NCBI RefSeq assembly: GCF_014779555.2
Contig: NZ_CP094357.1
Location: 4,216,001-4,280,000, forward strand
From: Lysobacter capsici
GTDB lineage: Bacteria > Pseudomonadota > Gammaproteobacteria > Xanthomonadales > Xanthomonadaceae
DNA: 64,000 nucleotides
Direction of reading: 5' to 3'
Positions 53,084-61,627 of this stretch are shown here, piece after piece (position 1 is the first letter of the stretch; every line of letters begins with the position of its first letter). Under the pieces are notes generated by a model. That model was not told the DNA's origin and searched no databases. It saw nothing but the letters and a program-made list of their open reading frames with translations. A program made the position numbers and the translations under genes.

Positions 53084-53485
53084 CTATCGGTATTCGACGC
53101 CTTCGTATTGCCAGAAGAATTTCGCGCGCAGGCAGTCGAGCGATTCGGCCCACGTCGATCGCTCGCACGACGCCACCCGCTGCAGCAGCGCGGCATGCAC
53201 GCTGGCCCAGTCGTAAGGGTCGACAACGAGCAGCGCGTCGATGTCGAAGCTCGTCCCGCGTTTGCGCATCGAGGTGTACGCCTGCAGCGCCTTGCCTTGG
53301 TGGTGCGCCCTCACGCCCTGCGGCGTCGCCACCAGCAGCTGGAAGAGGTGCCCGCCGGACACGCCGACCTCGCCGATCTCCAGCTCGATCGTCAGGTAGA
53401 CATCCGCGGGGGACGCGGGGCGCCATGCGGGCAGGTCGTCGACATCCAGGGACCTGAGGTCGAGGACTTCGAGAGCTATCGTCAT
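53084..53485 (-). CDS. Imm8-family immunity protein
   Basis: 133 aa from the internal ATG near 53485, with GGAG eight bases upstream; a longer reading adds 17 residues. The pattern LDVDDLPAWRPASPADVYLTIELEIGEVGVSGGHLFQLLVATP, then VVDPYDWASVHAALLQRV and a closing TWAESLDCLRAKFFWQYEGVEY, fits the Imm8 family of polymorphic-toxin immunity proteins. Such proteins neutralise a cognate contact-delivered toxin. No toxin gene, Rhs element or secretion gene is adjacent, so it is an orphan here. Confidence 0.75.
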   Translation of the reverse strand: MTIALEVLDLRSLDVDDLPAWRPASPADVYLTIELEIGEVGVSGGHLFQLLVATPQGVRAHHQGKALQAYTSMRKRGTSFDIDALLVVDPYDWASVHAALLQRVASCERSTWAESLDCLRAKFFWQYEGVEYR

Positions 53486-53857
53486 CTCATGGCTCCGCAT
53501 CTGAAGCCTTGAACCTTGAAGGCCTGAGATCTTCATGTCTATCGAAGCATCGCGGCTTGCTTGGGCGGGCTGCTCAATCCTGTGGAAATCGCGAAGTCCC
53601 TGGCGGAAGCGCCTTCAGGCCCGCCCCCTTTCGGTCACAGCGTCGCGCAGCTACCGACCACCGGCCAGGTCGCCAACGATTAGCCAGGCAACCGCTCGTC
53701 GGCCCGCGCTTGACGCTTCCGGCCATCGGAGCAAATCATTTAGCAAATTAGTTAATTGCTGAATACATAAGGCGATGTCGGCACGGCGAACCCGACCCGC
53801 TCGCGGACGCCGCGCCCGCATCGGGCGCGCAGCTACAGTTCCACCATGGAGAGGTCA
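53486..53857. other. divergent intergenic region with ArsR-type operator
   Basis: About 370 bp. The right part is AT-richer than its surroundings and carries the palindrome at 53740-53760. The rest shows no gene or repeat. Confidence 0.55.
53740..53760. promoter_or_regulatory. ArsR-type operator upstream of the desaturase operon
   Basis: TTAGCAAATTAGTTAATTGCT. Its inner 19 bases (AGCAA ... TTGCT) are a near-perfect palindrome. The first 18 bases match the site near 57761-57783 upstream of the arsR gene at 16 of 18 positions. A possible -10 (TACATA, 53764-53769) lies just downstream, so a bound repressor would block RNA polymerase. Confidence 0.75.
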
Positions 53858-54871
53858 ATGAACGCATTGCCCGCAAGTCTGCAATCGCATCGCGTCCAAT
53901 CCCGCGCCGAAGTGGCCGCATCGATCCGCGGGGTCAGCGACGGCCGCGTGGTCTGGGAACCGGTGCGCTCGTTGTGGTTCTCGACCATGGCCGTCGCCGC
54001 GGTGGTCGGCGGCCTCGCGATGTTCTCGTGGGCGGCGTTCGCCTTGTTCGTTGTGTCCACCGCGACCGTGCTGCTGCTCGGCCATTCGCTCGGCATGCAC
54101 CGCAAGCTGATCCACGACAGCTTCGCCTGCCCGAAGTGGATGGAATACCTGCTGGTCTACTGCGGCGTGCAGGTCGGCCTGGCCGGGCCGATCGGCCTGG
54201 TGCGCACCCACGACCTGCGCGATTACGCCCAGCGCCTGCCCGACTGCCACGACTACCTCGCCCATCGCCGCCGCTTTCACATCGATGCGTGGTGGCAGCT
54301 GCATTGCGAACTGCGCCTGACGCGGCCGCCGCGGATCGAGATCGAAGCGCGCATCGCCGACGATCGTTTCTACCGGTTCCTGCAACGCACCTGGATGTTG
54401 CAGCACCTGCCGTGGGCACTCGCGTTCTATGCGATCGGCGGTTGGGGCTGGGTGTTCTGGGGCGTGTGCGCGCGGGTCACCGCCGGCGTGTTCGGGCATT
54501 GGCTGGTCGGCTATTTCGCCCACAACCATGGCGGCATGCACCATGAAGTGCGCGGCGCCGCGGTGCAGGGCCGCAATGTGCGGTTCGTGTCGCTGCTGAC
54601 CATGGGCGAGTGCTGGCATAACAACCACCATGCGTTTCCCGGCTCGGCGCGGCTGGGCCTGTATGCCGGCGAATGGGACCCGGGCTGGTGGTTCCTGCGC
54701 GGCTGCGAGCGGCTGGGCCTGGTGCGCGATCTGCGCCTGCCCGAGGACTTGCCGCCGCGCGAGGAACTGCATCGTCTCGATCCGGCGCCTGATCCATCGC
54801 CCGTTGCACTGCCCGCCGCATCGCCGATGTCCGCCCGCGCGAAACCTGTCTGCTTGATCAACCGAGCCTGA
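53858..54871 (+). CDS. fatty acid desaturase (acyl-CoA delta-9-like)
   Basis: 337 aa from the ATG at 53858, because GGAGAGG precedes it; an ATG 12 bases earlier lacks a site. Membrane helices at about 42-74 and 182-220. Histidine clusters: GHSLGMHRKLIHD (His76, His81, His86), a second set at His131, His136 and His141 (HDYLAHRRRFHID) and WHNNHHAFP (253-261), the diiron pattern of membrane desaturases. The second box lacks the usual HRxHH form, so regiochemistry and activity are uncertain. First gene of an operon with the SRPBCC gene (2-bp gap). Confidence 0.8.
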   Translation: MNALPASLQSHRVQSRAEVAASIRGVSDGRVVWEPVRSLWFSTMAVAAVVGGLAMFSWAAFALFVVSTATVLLLGHSLGMHRKLIHDSFACPKWMEYLLVYCGVQVGLAGPIGLVRTHDLRDYAQRLPDCHDYLAHRRRFHIDAWWQLHCELRLTRPPRIEIEARIADDRFYRFLQRTWMLQHLPWALAFYAIGGWGWVFWGVCARVTAGVFGHWLVGYFAHNHGGMHHEVRGAAVQGRNVRFVSLLTMGECWHNNHHAFPGSARLGLYAGEWDPGWWFLRGCERLGLVRDLRLPEDLPPREELHRLDPAPDPSPVALPAASPMSARAKPVCLINRA

Positions 54872-54873
54872 CC

Positions 54874-55917
54874 ATGACTGTCGAACCGCCCGAACTGCCG
54901 TCGTCTCCGCCGCCGGTCCAGCCACCCGCCGCGCCGCCGCGCCACGACGCGAGCGTCTCGCTGCTGGTGCATGCCTCGCCGCTGTTCGGCGGCGCCTTGA
55001 TCGGCCTGCTGCTGCGCCTGGCGTTCGACGGCCAACCCGGCCAGGCGTTCGCGACCATGCTGTGGATCTTCATCGTGCTCGCGCCGTTCGCGATCGGCGC
55101 GGTCACGGTGTATCTGGCCGAACGGATCAAGCCGCGCAGCACCACGTATCACTTCTTCATGCCGGTGTTCAGCGTTTCGCTGTGCGTGCTCGGCAGCATG
55201 CTGCTGATGCTGGAAGGCGCGATCTGCGTGGTCATGGTGATGCCGATCTTCGCGGTGATGGGCGGCCTCGGCGGCGTGGTCATGGGCGCGATCTGCCGCC
55301 GGCTGCAGCGCTCGAAAACGCCGACGGTCTACAGCTTCGTCGCCCTGCCGCTGGTGCTCGGCCTGCTCGGCGTCGGCCAGGACACCCCGCACCGCTTCGA
55401 ACACGTCGAACGCCGCGTGCTGATCCAGGCCGCGCCGGCGGACGTGTGGAAGGTGCTGCTGGACGCCGACAACATCCAGGCCAGCGAAGTCGACCGCGCC
55501 TGGATGTACCGCATCGGCGTGCCCACGCCGTTGAATGGTCTGACCCACGAAACCCGCAACGGCCTGGTGCGCGAGGTGCGCATGGGCAAGGGCATCCACT
55601 TCCAGCAGGTGTCGACCGACTGGAAGCCGCAACAGTACGTGCGCTGGCAATACCTGTTCGAAGACGATTCGGTGCCGGCCGGCGCGCTCGACGATCACGT
55701 CCGCATCGGCGGTCCCTACTTCGACCTGCTCGACACCCGCTACACCCTGACCCCGCGCGGCGCCGCGACCGAACTGAGCATCCGCATGGACTACCGGGTC
55801 AGCACCGGCTTCAACTGGTACACCGTGCCGCTGGCGAACTGGCTGATCGGCGATTTCAGCCAGGTCATCCTCGACTTCTACCGCCACCGCGCCGAGCCCG
55901 CCGCGGCGCCCGCCTGA
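54874..55917 (+). CDS. membrane protein with C-terminal SRPBCC (START-like) domain
   Basis: 347 aa. Pro-rich N-terminus, four or five helices (about 28-170), then a SRPBCC domain (about 178-340): VERRVLIQAAPADVWKVLLDADNIQASEVDRAW, VSTDWKPQQYVRWQYLF and DTRYTLTPRGAATELSIRMDYRVS. Such domains bind lipids or other hydrophobic ligands. The fusion to a membrane module and the direct coupling to a desaturase suggest a role in lipid handling or sensing of the membrane. Confidence 0.8.
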   Translation: MTVEPPELPSSPPPVQPPAAPPRHDASVSLLVHASPLFGGALIGLLLRLAFDGQPGQAFATMLWIFIVLAPFAIGAVTVYLAERIKPRSTTYHFFMPVFSVSLCVLGSMLLMLEGAICVVMVMPIFAVMGGLGGVVMGAICRRLQRSKTPTVYSFVALPLVLGLLGVGQDTPHRFEHVERRVLIQAAPADVWKVLLDADNIQASEVDRAWMYRIGVPTPLNGLTHETRNGLVREVRMGKGIHFQQVSTDWKPQQYVRWQYLFEDDSVPAGALDDHVRIGGPYFDLLDTRYTLTPRGAATELSIRMDYRVSTGFNWYTVPLANWLIGDFSQVILDFYRHRAEPAAAPA

Positions 55918-56040
55918 TCGCGCGTGACCTGATCCGATCGGCCCGACCCGCCCCGCCCTCACCCCGCGCCCCGCCGCGGGTGTGATGATTCCTGCCGTCG
56001 TGCGAATCATGGTGCATACGGGAACGGGAAACGGCAGGCG

Positions 56041-56592
56041 ATGGACCATAGCGGCGTGAAATCCAGACAGGGCGACAGCGCCGGCCATCCGCCGGGCGAG
56101 GCCGCGCGGCAACGCTTCGAAGCGCTGCTGCAGGCCCATCGCGGCATCGTCTACAAGGTCGCCAACACCTATTGCCGCAACGACGAGGACCGCGCCGATC
56201 TGGCCCAGGAAATCGCGGTGCAGCTGTGGCGCGCGTTCCCCGGTTTCGATCCGCAGCGCAGCTTTTCGACCTGGATGTACCGGATCGCGCTGAACGTGGC
56301 GATCTCGCAGGTGCGCAGCAATGCGCCGCGGCAGCAAAACGCGGTCGCGCTCGACGAGCAACTGCACGATGTGGCCGACGAACGCGCCGCCGACCCGGAG
56401 GCCGCGCAGCGCCTGCGCGCGCTCAACCGGCTGATCGCCGCGCTGGAGCCGCTCAATCGCGCGTTGTTGCTGCTGTATCTGGAGGAGCGCAGCTACCGCG
56501 AGATCGGCGAAGTGCTCGGCCTGAGCGAGACCAATGTCGCGACCAAGATCGCGCGCCTCAAGCAACGCATCCGCACCGATCTGGCCGACTGA
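56041..56592 (+). CDS. ECF-type RNA polymerase sigma factor
   Basis: 183 aa. Region 2: FEALLQAHRGIVYKVANTYCRNDEDRADLAQEIAVQLWRAFPGFDPQRSFSTWMYRIALNVAI, with the DLAQE core. Region 4: LEPLNRALLLLYLEERSYREIGEVLGLSETNVATKIARLKQRIRTDL. AGG precedes the ATG. It lies between the SRPBCC gene and a small membrane protein that may act as its partner. No classical zinc anti-sigma motif is seen there. Confidence 0.9.
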   Translation: MDHSGVKSRQGDSAGHPPGEAARQRFEALLQAHRGIVYKVANTYCRNDEDRADLAQEIAVQLWRAFPGFDPQRSFSTWMYRIALNVAISQVRSNAPRQQNAVALDEQLHDVADERAADPEAAQRLRALNRLIAALEPLNRALLLLYLEERSYREIGEVLGLSETNVATKIARLKQRIRTDLAD

Positions 56593-56637
56593 GCCAGGCC
56601 CACTTCAACATCCTTCCCACGACGGCACCACGACCTC

Positions 56638-57312
56638 ATGAGCGCACTCACGATGGAACTCGACGACTTCAAACTGGCCTGGAAAGAACTCGATCGCAAA
56701 CTCGATCGCCAATACGCGCTGGACCTGCTGCGCTTGCGCGAGGAACGCGGCAAGCGGATGAAATCCGGCCTGCGCCCGCTGGTCTGGGGACAGGCGCTGC
56801 AGATGCTGTTCGGCCTGGTGTGCATCGTCTGGGGCGCCTTGTTCTGGCTGCATCACCTCGATCGCACGCATCTGGTCGTGTTCGGCGTCATCGTGCATGT
56901 CTACGGCATCGCCCTGATCGGCTGCGGCGCGGCGATGCAGGCCTTGCTCGCCAAGACCGACTACACCGCGCCGGTGATGACGATCCAGAAACGCCTGGCG
57001 AGCCTGCGCAAGACCTACATCCGCACCGGCATGGCGGTCGGTCTGTCCTGGTGGCTGTTCTGGATGCCGTTCGTGAGCGTGTTGTTCATGACCTTCTTCG
57101 GCGCCGACATGTACCTCAATGCGCCGTCGGTCTACGTGACCGGCACCGTGATCGGGGTGCTCGGCCTGCTCGCGACCTGGTGGTTCCATCACTGGTCGCG
57201 TCAGCCCAGCCGTCCGCGCCTGGCGAAGCTGATGGAAGACAGCGTCACAGGCGTCAGCCTGCGCCGCGCCCAGGCGCTGCTCGACGAGATCGCGCAGTTC
57301 GAACGCGAGTGA
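56638..57312 (+). CDS. membrane protein encoded with the ECF sigma factor
   Basis: 224 aa. A basic-acidic N-terminal helix (ELDDFKLAWKELDRKLDRQYALDLLRLREERGKRM) faces the cytoplasm, then four transmembrane helices (about 45-170) and a cytoplasmic C-terminal tail (RLAKLMEDSVTGVSLRRAQALLDEIAQFE). This layout fits an anti-sigma or signal partner of the ECF factor 46 bases upstream. Family not recognised beyond that. Confidence 0.75.
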   Translation: MSALTMELDDFKLAWKELDRKLDRQYALDLLRLREERGKRMKSGLRPLVWGQALQMLFGLVCIVWGALFWLHHLDRTHLVVFGVIVHVYGIALIGCGAAMQALLAKTDYTAPVMTIQKRLASLRKTYIRTGMAVGLSWWLFWMPFVSVLFMTFFGADMYLNAPSVYVTGTVIGVLGLLATWWFHHWSRQPSRPRLAKLMEDSVTGVSLRRAQALLDEIAQFERE

Positions 57313-57387
57313 GGCCGCGAGCCGGTAAGCGACGGCGGTAACGACCGCCGGCGATCAGGCCGGCTGGCGCGAAGACCTCAGCGAAAC

Positions 57388-57702
57388 TCAGCCGGCCGCC
57401 TTCTTGGCGCGCCGGCTTTCGCGTTTGAGCGGTCCGCCGACCGGGCAGATCTCGAACGCGAACTGGGTCAAGGTGTTGACCAGGTGGTCGGGGACCAGCT
57501 TGTAGACCACGAACTGGCCGCGGCGCTCGCTGCTGATCAGGCCGGCGTTGACCAGCACCGACAGGTGCCGCGAGATCGCCGGCGCGCTCATCTCGAAGCG
57601 CGCGGCGATGTCGCCGGCGCTGAGCTCGCGTTCGGACAGGAAGGCCAGGATCTGCCGTCGCGGCGACGAGGCCAGGGCTTCGAAGATCTTGTCCTGCATC
57701 AT
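57388..57702 (-). CDS. ArsR-family transcriptional repressor (SdpR-like)
   Basis: 104 aa. MMQDKIFEALASSPRRQILAFLSERELSAGDIAARFEMSAPAISRHLSVLVNAGLISSERRGQFVVYKL is a complete ArsR winged helix of the SdpR type. The metal-site motif ELCVCDL is absent, so it is not a metal sensor of the classical type. The C-terminus is basic (RESRRAKKAAG). Its own promoter carries a perfect -10 and the same operator as the desaturase operon, so it probably represses itself and that operon. Convergent with the sigma-membrane pair. Confidence 0.88.
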   Translation of the reverse strand: MMQDKIFEALASSPRRQILAFLSERELSAGDIAARFEMSAPAISRHLSVLVNAGLISSERRGQFVVYKLVPDHLVNTLTQFAFEICPVGGPLKRESRRAKKAAG

Positions 57703-57747
57703 GAGGGCACCGCTGCGGTCGGGGCGCGCGCCGGGGTGGCGCGGGTC

Positions 57748-57783
57748 CGATTATAGTGGTGCTTATTTAACTAAATTGCTAAT
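57748..57783 (-). promoter_or_regulatory. arsR promoter and operator
   Basis: Read on the minus strand: TTAGCAATTTAGTTAAAT (about 57764-57783), AAGC spacer, then TATAAT (57748-57753), a consensus -10. The operator occupies the -35 and spacer region. It matches the site at 53740-53760 at 16 of 18 bases. Coordinates may be off by one or two. Confidence 0.75.
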
Positions 57784-57795
57784 TGTTTGTGGGGC

Positions 57796-57955
57796 GGGGA
57801 ATCGGGAATCGGGAATCGGGAATCGGAAGAGCTTAGCCGCGGTGGCTGGTGGATCGGCAGGACATCGGGAGCCGCTTTTGCGATTCTCGATTCCCCATTC
57901 CCGATTCCCGGCCATCAGGCCCTCACCCCTGCCCTCTCCCGCGTGGCGGGAGAGG
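57796..57955. repeat. GGGAATC tandem repeat and inverted partner
   Basis: Four GGGAATC units at about 57796-57826 face a reverse-complement run (GATTCCCCATTCCCGATTCC) at about 57889-57915. A half-copy of the CTCTCCCGC element follows. Located between the desaturase stop and the arsR promoter. Confidence 0.85.
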
Positions 57956-57964
57956 GGGAATTCG

Positions 57965-59002
57965 TCAGGCGCTTCGCGCTTGCGCTTGCTTCAGGCGCTT
58001 GGGAAAACCCACCATGCGCTGCAATTCCTCGTCCCACAGCTTCATGCGCGCGCACTTCAGGCTCGACCACAGGGTCAGGCGCGGCGCGGCCTGCAGCAGC
58101 GGGCTGGATTCGAAGGCTTCGCGCAGGCGGTAGTTCGGGATGCGGCTGGCCAGATGGTGGATGTGGTGGTAGCCGATGTTGCCGGTGAACCAATGCACGA
58201 TGCCCGGCAGGTCGTAGTACGAGCTGCCGGCGATCGCCGCCTCGTGCGAGTCCCACTCGCCCTTGCGGGTCCAGTAGGCGTCTTCGAAGGTGTGCTGCAC
58301 GTAGAACAGCCACACGCCGGCGGCGCCGGCCAGCAGCACGATCGGCAGATGCACCAGGAACACCGTGTGCCAGCCGATCGCGAAGCCCATCGCGATGATG
58401 GTCAGCGCCAGCGCGAGGTTGTTGAACAGCACGCTCGCCCACTCGCGCTTCCAGGTGAACGGAAGGTCGAACGGAAAGCGGTGCTTGATCACGAACTGAT
58501 AGACCGGGCCGACGCCGAGCAGCACCGGGATGCTGCGGTACAGGCGGTAGCTCAGCCGGCCCAGCCAGGAACGCGCGCGGTATTCGGCGACGGTCAGGGT
58601 TTCGATGTCGCCCATCTCGCGGCGGTCGAGGTTGCCCGAGGTGCCGTGGTGGATGGCGTGGGTCTTCTTCCAGTAACCGTACGGGAACAGGGTGACTAGG
58701 CCCAGGCAGCGCCCGACCATGTCGTTGGCGCGGCTGCTGGCGAAGAACGAACCATGCCCGCAGTCGTGCTGGATGATGAAGGTGCGCACGTACAGGCCGG
58801 CGGTCGGGATCGCCATCAGCAAGGTCCAGCCGTAGCCCCAGTGGCCGACCACGCTCCAGGCCATCAGCACCCACATCGCCGCGAACGGCACCAGGGTGTT
58901 GATCAGTTGCCACACCGCCCGTCCCGTTTGAGGCTTGGCGAAACGCGCGCAAAGCTGACGCAGGTTGGTTACGGAAGGTTGCGAATCGGCGTCAGCGTTC
59001 AA
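57965..59002 (-). CDS. fatty acid desaturase (DesA/omega-6-like)
   Basis: 345 aa from a TTG at 59002, chosen because GGAG lies seven bases upstream; ATGs at 59029 and 59062 lack sites. Histidine boxes: HDCGHGS (79-85), HAIHH (115-119) and HHIHH (279-283), the complete set for a membrane diiron acyl-lipid desaturase. Four helices around FAAMWVLMAWSVVGHWGYGWTLLMAI and LALALTIIAMGFAIGWHTVFL. It introduces a double bond in membrane fatty acids. Same strand as arsR downstream, but arsR has its own promoter. Confidence 0.88.
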   Translation of the reverse strand: MNADADSQPSVTNLRQLCARFAKPQTGRAVWQLINTLVPFAAMWVLMAWSVVGHWGYGWTLLMAIPTAGLYVRTFIIQHDCGHGSFFASSRANDMVGRCLGLVTLFPYGYWKKTHAIHHGTSGNLDRREMGDIETLTVAEYRARSWLGRLSYRLYRSIPVLLGVGPVYQFVIKHRFPFDLPFTWKREWASVLFNNLALALTIIAMGFAIGWHTVFLVHLPIVLLAGAAGVWLFYVQHTFEDAYWTRKGEWDSHEAAIAGSSYYDLPGIVHWFTGNIGYHHIHHLASRIPNYRLREAFESSPLLQAAPRLTLWSSLKCARMKLWDEELQRMVGFPKRLKQAQARSA

Positions 59003-59245
59003 GCGGGAACTCCAGTCAGGACATCGCATTGTGGTGAGCGCACGAAGACCTGGCAATGACATGCGCGTGCGTATGGATGTGATCGAGACCGGTCTTTCGA
59101 GAAATGTCCGCCAAAGCGCGCACCAAAGTCCGCGCCAACGGCGGCGGTGTCGGCGCCGGACCGGTCGGTCGGCGCGGCCGGTCTGGCAGGTTCCCCGAGC
59201 GTTCCCACACTACGCCTTGCGCCCGCGGGCCGCTAGGCTAAGGGC

Positions 59246-59539
59246 ATGTCCGCCTGGTACGTCTACGTCATCGAATGCCGCGACGGCAGCCTGTACACCG
59301 GCATCGCGCTGGATGTAGAGCGCCGCTACGCCCAGCATCTGGCCGGAAAGGGCGCGCGCTACACGCGTTCGCGTCCGCCGTTGCGACTGTTGGCGCGGTT
59401 CATATATCCGGACCGTTCGTCGGCGCTGCGCGCGGAATATGCGATCAAGCAGCTGTCGCCGACGGCCAAACGCCGGCTGTGCGCGCAAGCCGAAGCCGAG
59501 ATCGCGGCCGAAGCCGCCATTGAAGCCGCGTCGGGCTGA
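59246..59539 (+). CDS. GIY-YIG domain nuclease-family protein
   Basis: 97 aa, one GIY-YIG domain of the UPF0213/YhbQ type: WYVYVIECRDGSLYTGIALDVERRYAQHLAGKGARYTRSRPPLRLLARFIYPDRSSALRAEYAIKQL. The catalytic Arg (ERR) and Glu (RAEYAIK) are kept. Possible role in DNA repair or processing; unproven for this group. Confidence 0.88.
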   Translation: MSAWYVYVIECRDGSLYTGIALDVERRYAQHLAGKGARYTRSRPPLRLLARFIYPDRSSALRAEYAIKQLSPTAKRRLCAQAEAEIAAEAAIEAASG

Positions 59540-59542
59540 GCC

Positions 59543-59932
59543 TCAGAACAGCGCCCACAGCAGCTTGAGCAGGCCCCACAGCGCCACCGTCCACACCGCC
59601 GAACGCAGATAAGGGATGCCGGCGGCATACACCGGCACATAGGCCAGCCGCGCCCAGAAGTACAACTGCGCGCCCAGCGCGGTGTCGTCGTTGCCGCGCC
59701 CGGCGACGGCGACCGCCAGCACCGCGGCGGCGAACAGCGGAAAGGTTTCGAGGAAATTGCGCCAGGCGCGGTCCATGCGCGCGGCCACGCCGGTCAAGGG
59801 TTCGACCGCGCCGTCGCGGGCGCTCGCGTTCCAGCGCACGCCGCGCTGGGCGGTCATGAAACCCGCATTGACCAGCAGGTGCACGATGCCCAGTGCGATC
59901 GACCAGGCCAGCATCTGCAGTTCGGTGCTCAT
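59543..59932 (-). CDS. MAPEG-family membrane protein
   Basis: 129 aa, four helices. WSIALGIVHLLVNAGFMTAQRG, then AARMDRAWRNFLETFPLFAAAVLAVAVAG with the RAWRNFLETFP signature, and QLYFWARLAYVPVYAAGIPYLRSAVW, all typical of the MAPEG fold (glutathione S-transferase-like membrane enzymes). Bacterial YecN-like members have no known substrate. Convergent with the GIY-YIG gene, 3-bp gap. Confidence 0.85.
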   Translation of the reverse strand: MSTELQMLAWSIALGIVHLLVNAGFMTAQRGVRWNASARDGAVEPLTGVAARMDRAWRNFLETFPLFAAAVLAVAVAGRGNDDTALGAQLYFWARLAYVPVYAAGIPYLRSAVWTVALWGLLKLLWALF

Positions 59933-60027
59933 GTGCGATGTGCCTCTTTGAAGATGCTGCGGGTTGAAGGTGCTACAGGTCGAAGAATCTGCACGAGGCT
60001 GCGAGGTCTAAGCGGGCGGGGGCTTCG

Positions 60028-60046
60028 GCCCCGACGCTTTTCGATC
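60028..60046. repeat. copy of the short repeat seen at 39039
   Basis: GCCCCGACGCTTTTCGATC, identical over 19 nt. A related CAGCGCCGGGGTTCAAGCC lies at about 60088. Confidence 0.7.
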
Positions 60047-60221
60047 GGATCGGGATCGCACTGTGAAGTTTCGAGCGACCTGAGCCAACAGCGCCGGGGT
60101 TCAAGCCCCTCCCACTGAGACCTCGCACAAACACCTCATACCAACCACTCGCATACCCGATGAACTCACCGGTCGGGCCGACGGCCACTACGTCGGCCGT
60201 CGGCACCGCCCGCTCGTTCCC

Positions 60222-61214
60222 TCACACCGGTCCGTTCGGCAAAATCAGAATCTTGCCGTCGCGCTCGCCGGCCGCCGCGGCCGCAACCGCGTCCTTGATC
60301 TGGTCGAGCCCATAGGTCGCCTGCACCCGCGCCTGCAACTGCCCGCTGGCGACGCGCTGGGCGATCTCGCCGAACACTTCCGCGCGTCGCGCCGGGCTCG
60401 CCTGCTGGAACCAGCGCGACAGCCAGAACCCGCGCAGGCTCACGTCGCGGAACACGAACGAGGCCGGCGAGATCGAACACGCCTCGCCGCTCATCGCGCC
60501 GTAGTTGACCACGACGCCGCCCTCGCCCAAGGACTGCGCGATGTGCTGGGTCGACACCCCGCCGACCGCGTCGATGCCGAGCTTGATCGGCGCCTTGTCC
60601 GCCGCTTCGCGCGCGCGCTTGCCCAGGTCGTCGCCGTCGACCAGCACCACGTCGGCGCCGGCCGCGCGCACCGCCTCGACCGCCGACTCGCGCCGCACCA
60701 CGTTGATCGTGCGCAGCCCGCGCGATTTCGCGATCTGGATCAGATAGGTGCCGACCGCCGAATTGGCCGCGTTCTGGATCACCCAGTCGCCCGGCTGCAG
60801 GTCGACGAATTCGCTGAGCATCAGCAGCGCGGTCGGCGGATTGATCGTGATCATCGCCAGTTGCTTGGGATCGGCGCCGTCGGGCAAGGCGATCAGGTGC
60901 TTGGCGGTGCCGACCATATGCGTGGCCCAACTGCCGCCCTGGATCGGCAGCAGCACGGTCTGGCCGACCTTGAGCTGGGTCACCTCCGGTCCGAGCTCGG
61001 CGATCCGGCCGACGCCCTCGTTGCCGCCGACCGCCGGCAACGGCGGCAGCAGGCCGTATTCGCCGGTCAGGGTCAGCACATCGGAGGGGTTGATCGGCGC
61101 GGCCAGCACTTCGATCAGCACCTGGCCCGCGCTCAGCGGCGGGGTCTGGAACTCCACCGCCTCGATGACGTCCTGCGGCACCGGGCCGCGCTGGGTGTAT
61201 TGGGCTTTCTTCAT
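60222..61214 (-). CDS. MDR-superfamily 2-enoyl thioester/quinone-type reductase
   Basis: 330 aa from the ATG at 61214. GroES-like part: GQVLIEVLAAPINPSDVLTLTGEYGLLPPLPAVGGNEGVGRIAELG, lacking the zinc-binding cysteines of alcohol dehydrogenases. Cofactor part: GDWVIQNAANSAVGTYLIQIAKSRGLRTINVVRR, the pattern of mitochondrial-type enoyl reductases (MECR/Etr1), with NADP-binding RR. Likely reduces 2-enoyl thioesters or similar alkenals. The nearby desaturases make a lipid link tempting but unproven. Confidence 0.83.
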   Translation of the reverse strand: MKKAQYTQRGPVPQDVIEAVEFQTPPLSAGQVLIEVLAAPINPSDVLTLTGEYGLLPPLPAVGGNEGVGRIAELGPEVTQLKVGQTVLLPIQGGSWATHMVGTAKHLIALPDGADPKQLAMITINPPTALLMLSEFVDLQPGDWVIQNAANSAVGTYLIQIAKSRGLRTINVVRRESAVEAVRAAGADVVLVDGDDLGKRAREAADKAPIKLGIDAVGGVSTQHIAQSLGEGGVVVNYGAMSGEACSISPASFVFRDVSLRGFWLSRWFQQASPARRAEVFGEIAQRVASGQLQARVQATYGLDQIKDAVAAAAAGERDGKILILPNGPV

Positions 61215-61375
61215 TGCGTCACTCCAAACCGGACGGGAACCAGGGACCTCGCCCGCGACCGACCACCGGCCGCGACGCGATTGCATACGCGAGAGTACGC
61301 CGGACCCGGTGCAAACGTCTTGCGCGCAAGTCTCAGCGCTGCGACCCTGCTTGGCCCTTCATCGTCCATGGCCTC

Positions 61376-61600
61376 ATGCAACCGATCCGCTTCGAACTCG
61401 ACCCCGGCCACGACTACGTAGAGCTCAACCAGCTGCTGAAACTGACCGGCCTGTGCGACAGCGGCGGCGCCGGCAAGGCGATCGTCGCCAGCGGCGCGGT
61501 CCGGGTCGACGGCCAGGTGGAACTGCGCAAGACCTGCAAGATCCGGGTCGGGCAGACGGTGGCATACCAGGGCGTGACGATCGAGGTGGTCGCGGTCTGA
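61376..61600 (+). CDS. S4-domain RNA-binding protein (YbcJ-like)
   Basis: 74 aa from the ATG at 61376. IRFELDPGHDYVELNQLLKLTGLCDSGGAGKAIVASGAVRVDGQVELRKTCKIRVGQTVAYQG is a stand-alone S4 domain as in E. coli YbcJ. It binds structured RNA, perhaps rRNA. The gene lies 27 bp before the next gene on the same strand. Confidence 0.9.
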   Translation: MQPIRFELDPGHDYVELNQLLKLTGLCDSGGAGKAIVASGAVRVDGQVELRKTCKIRVGQTVAYQGVTIEVVAV

Positions 61601-61627
61601 GCGCCCCTCAGCCAAAGGAGCCACGCC

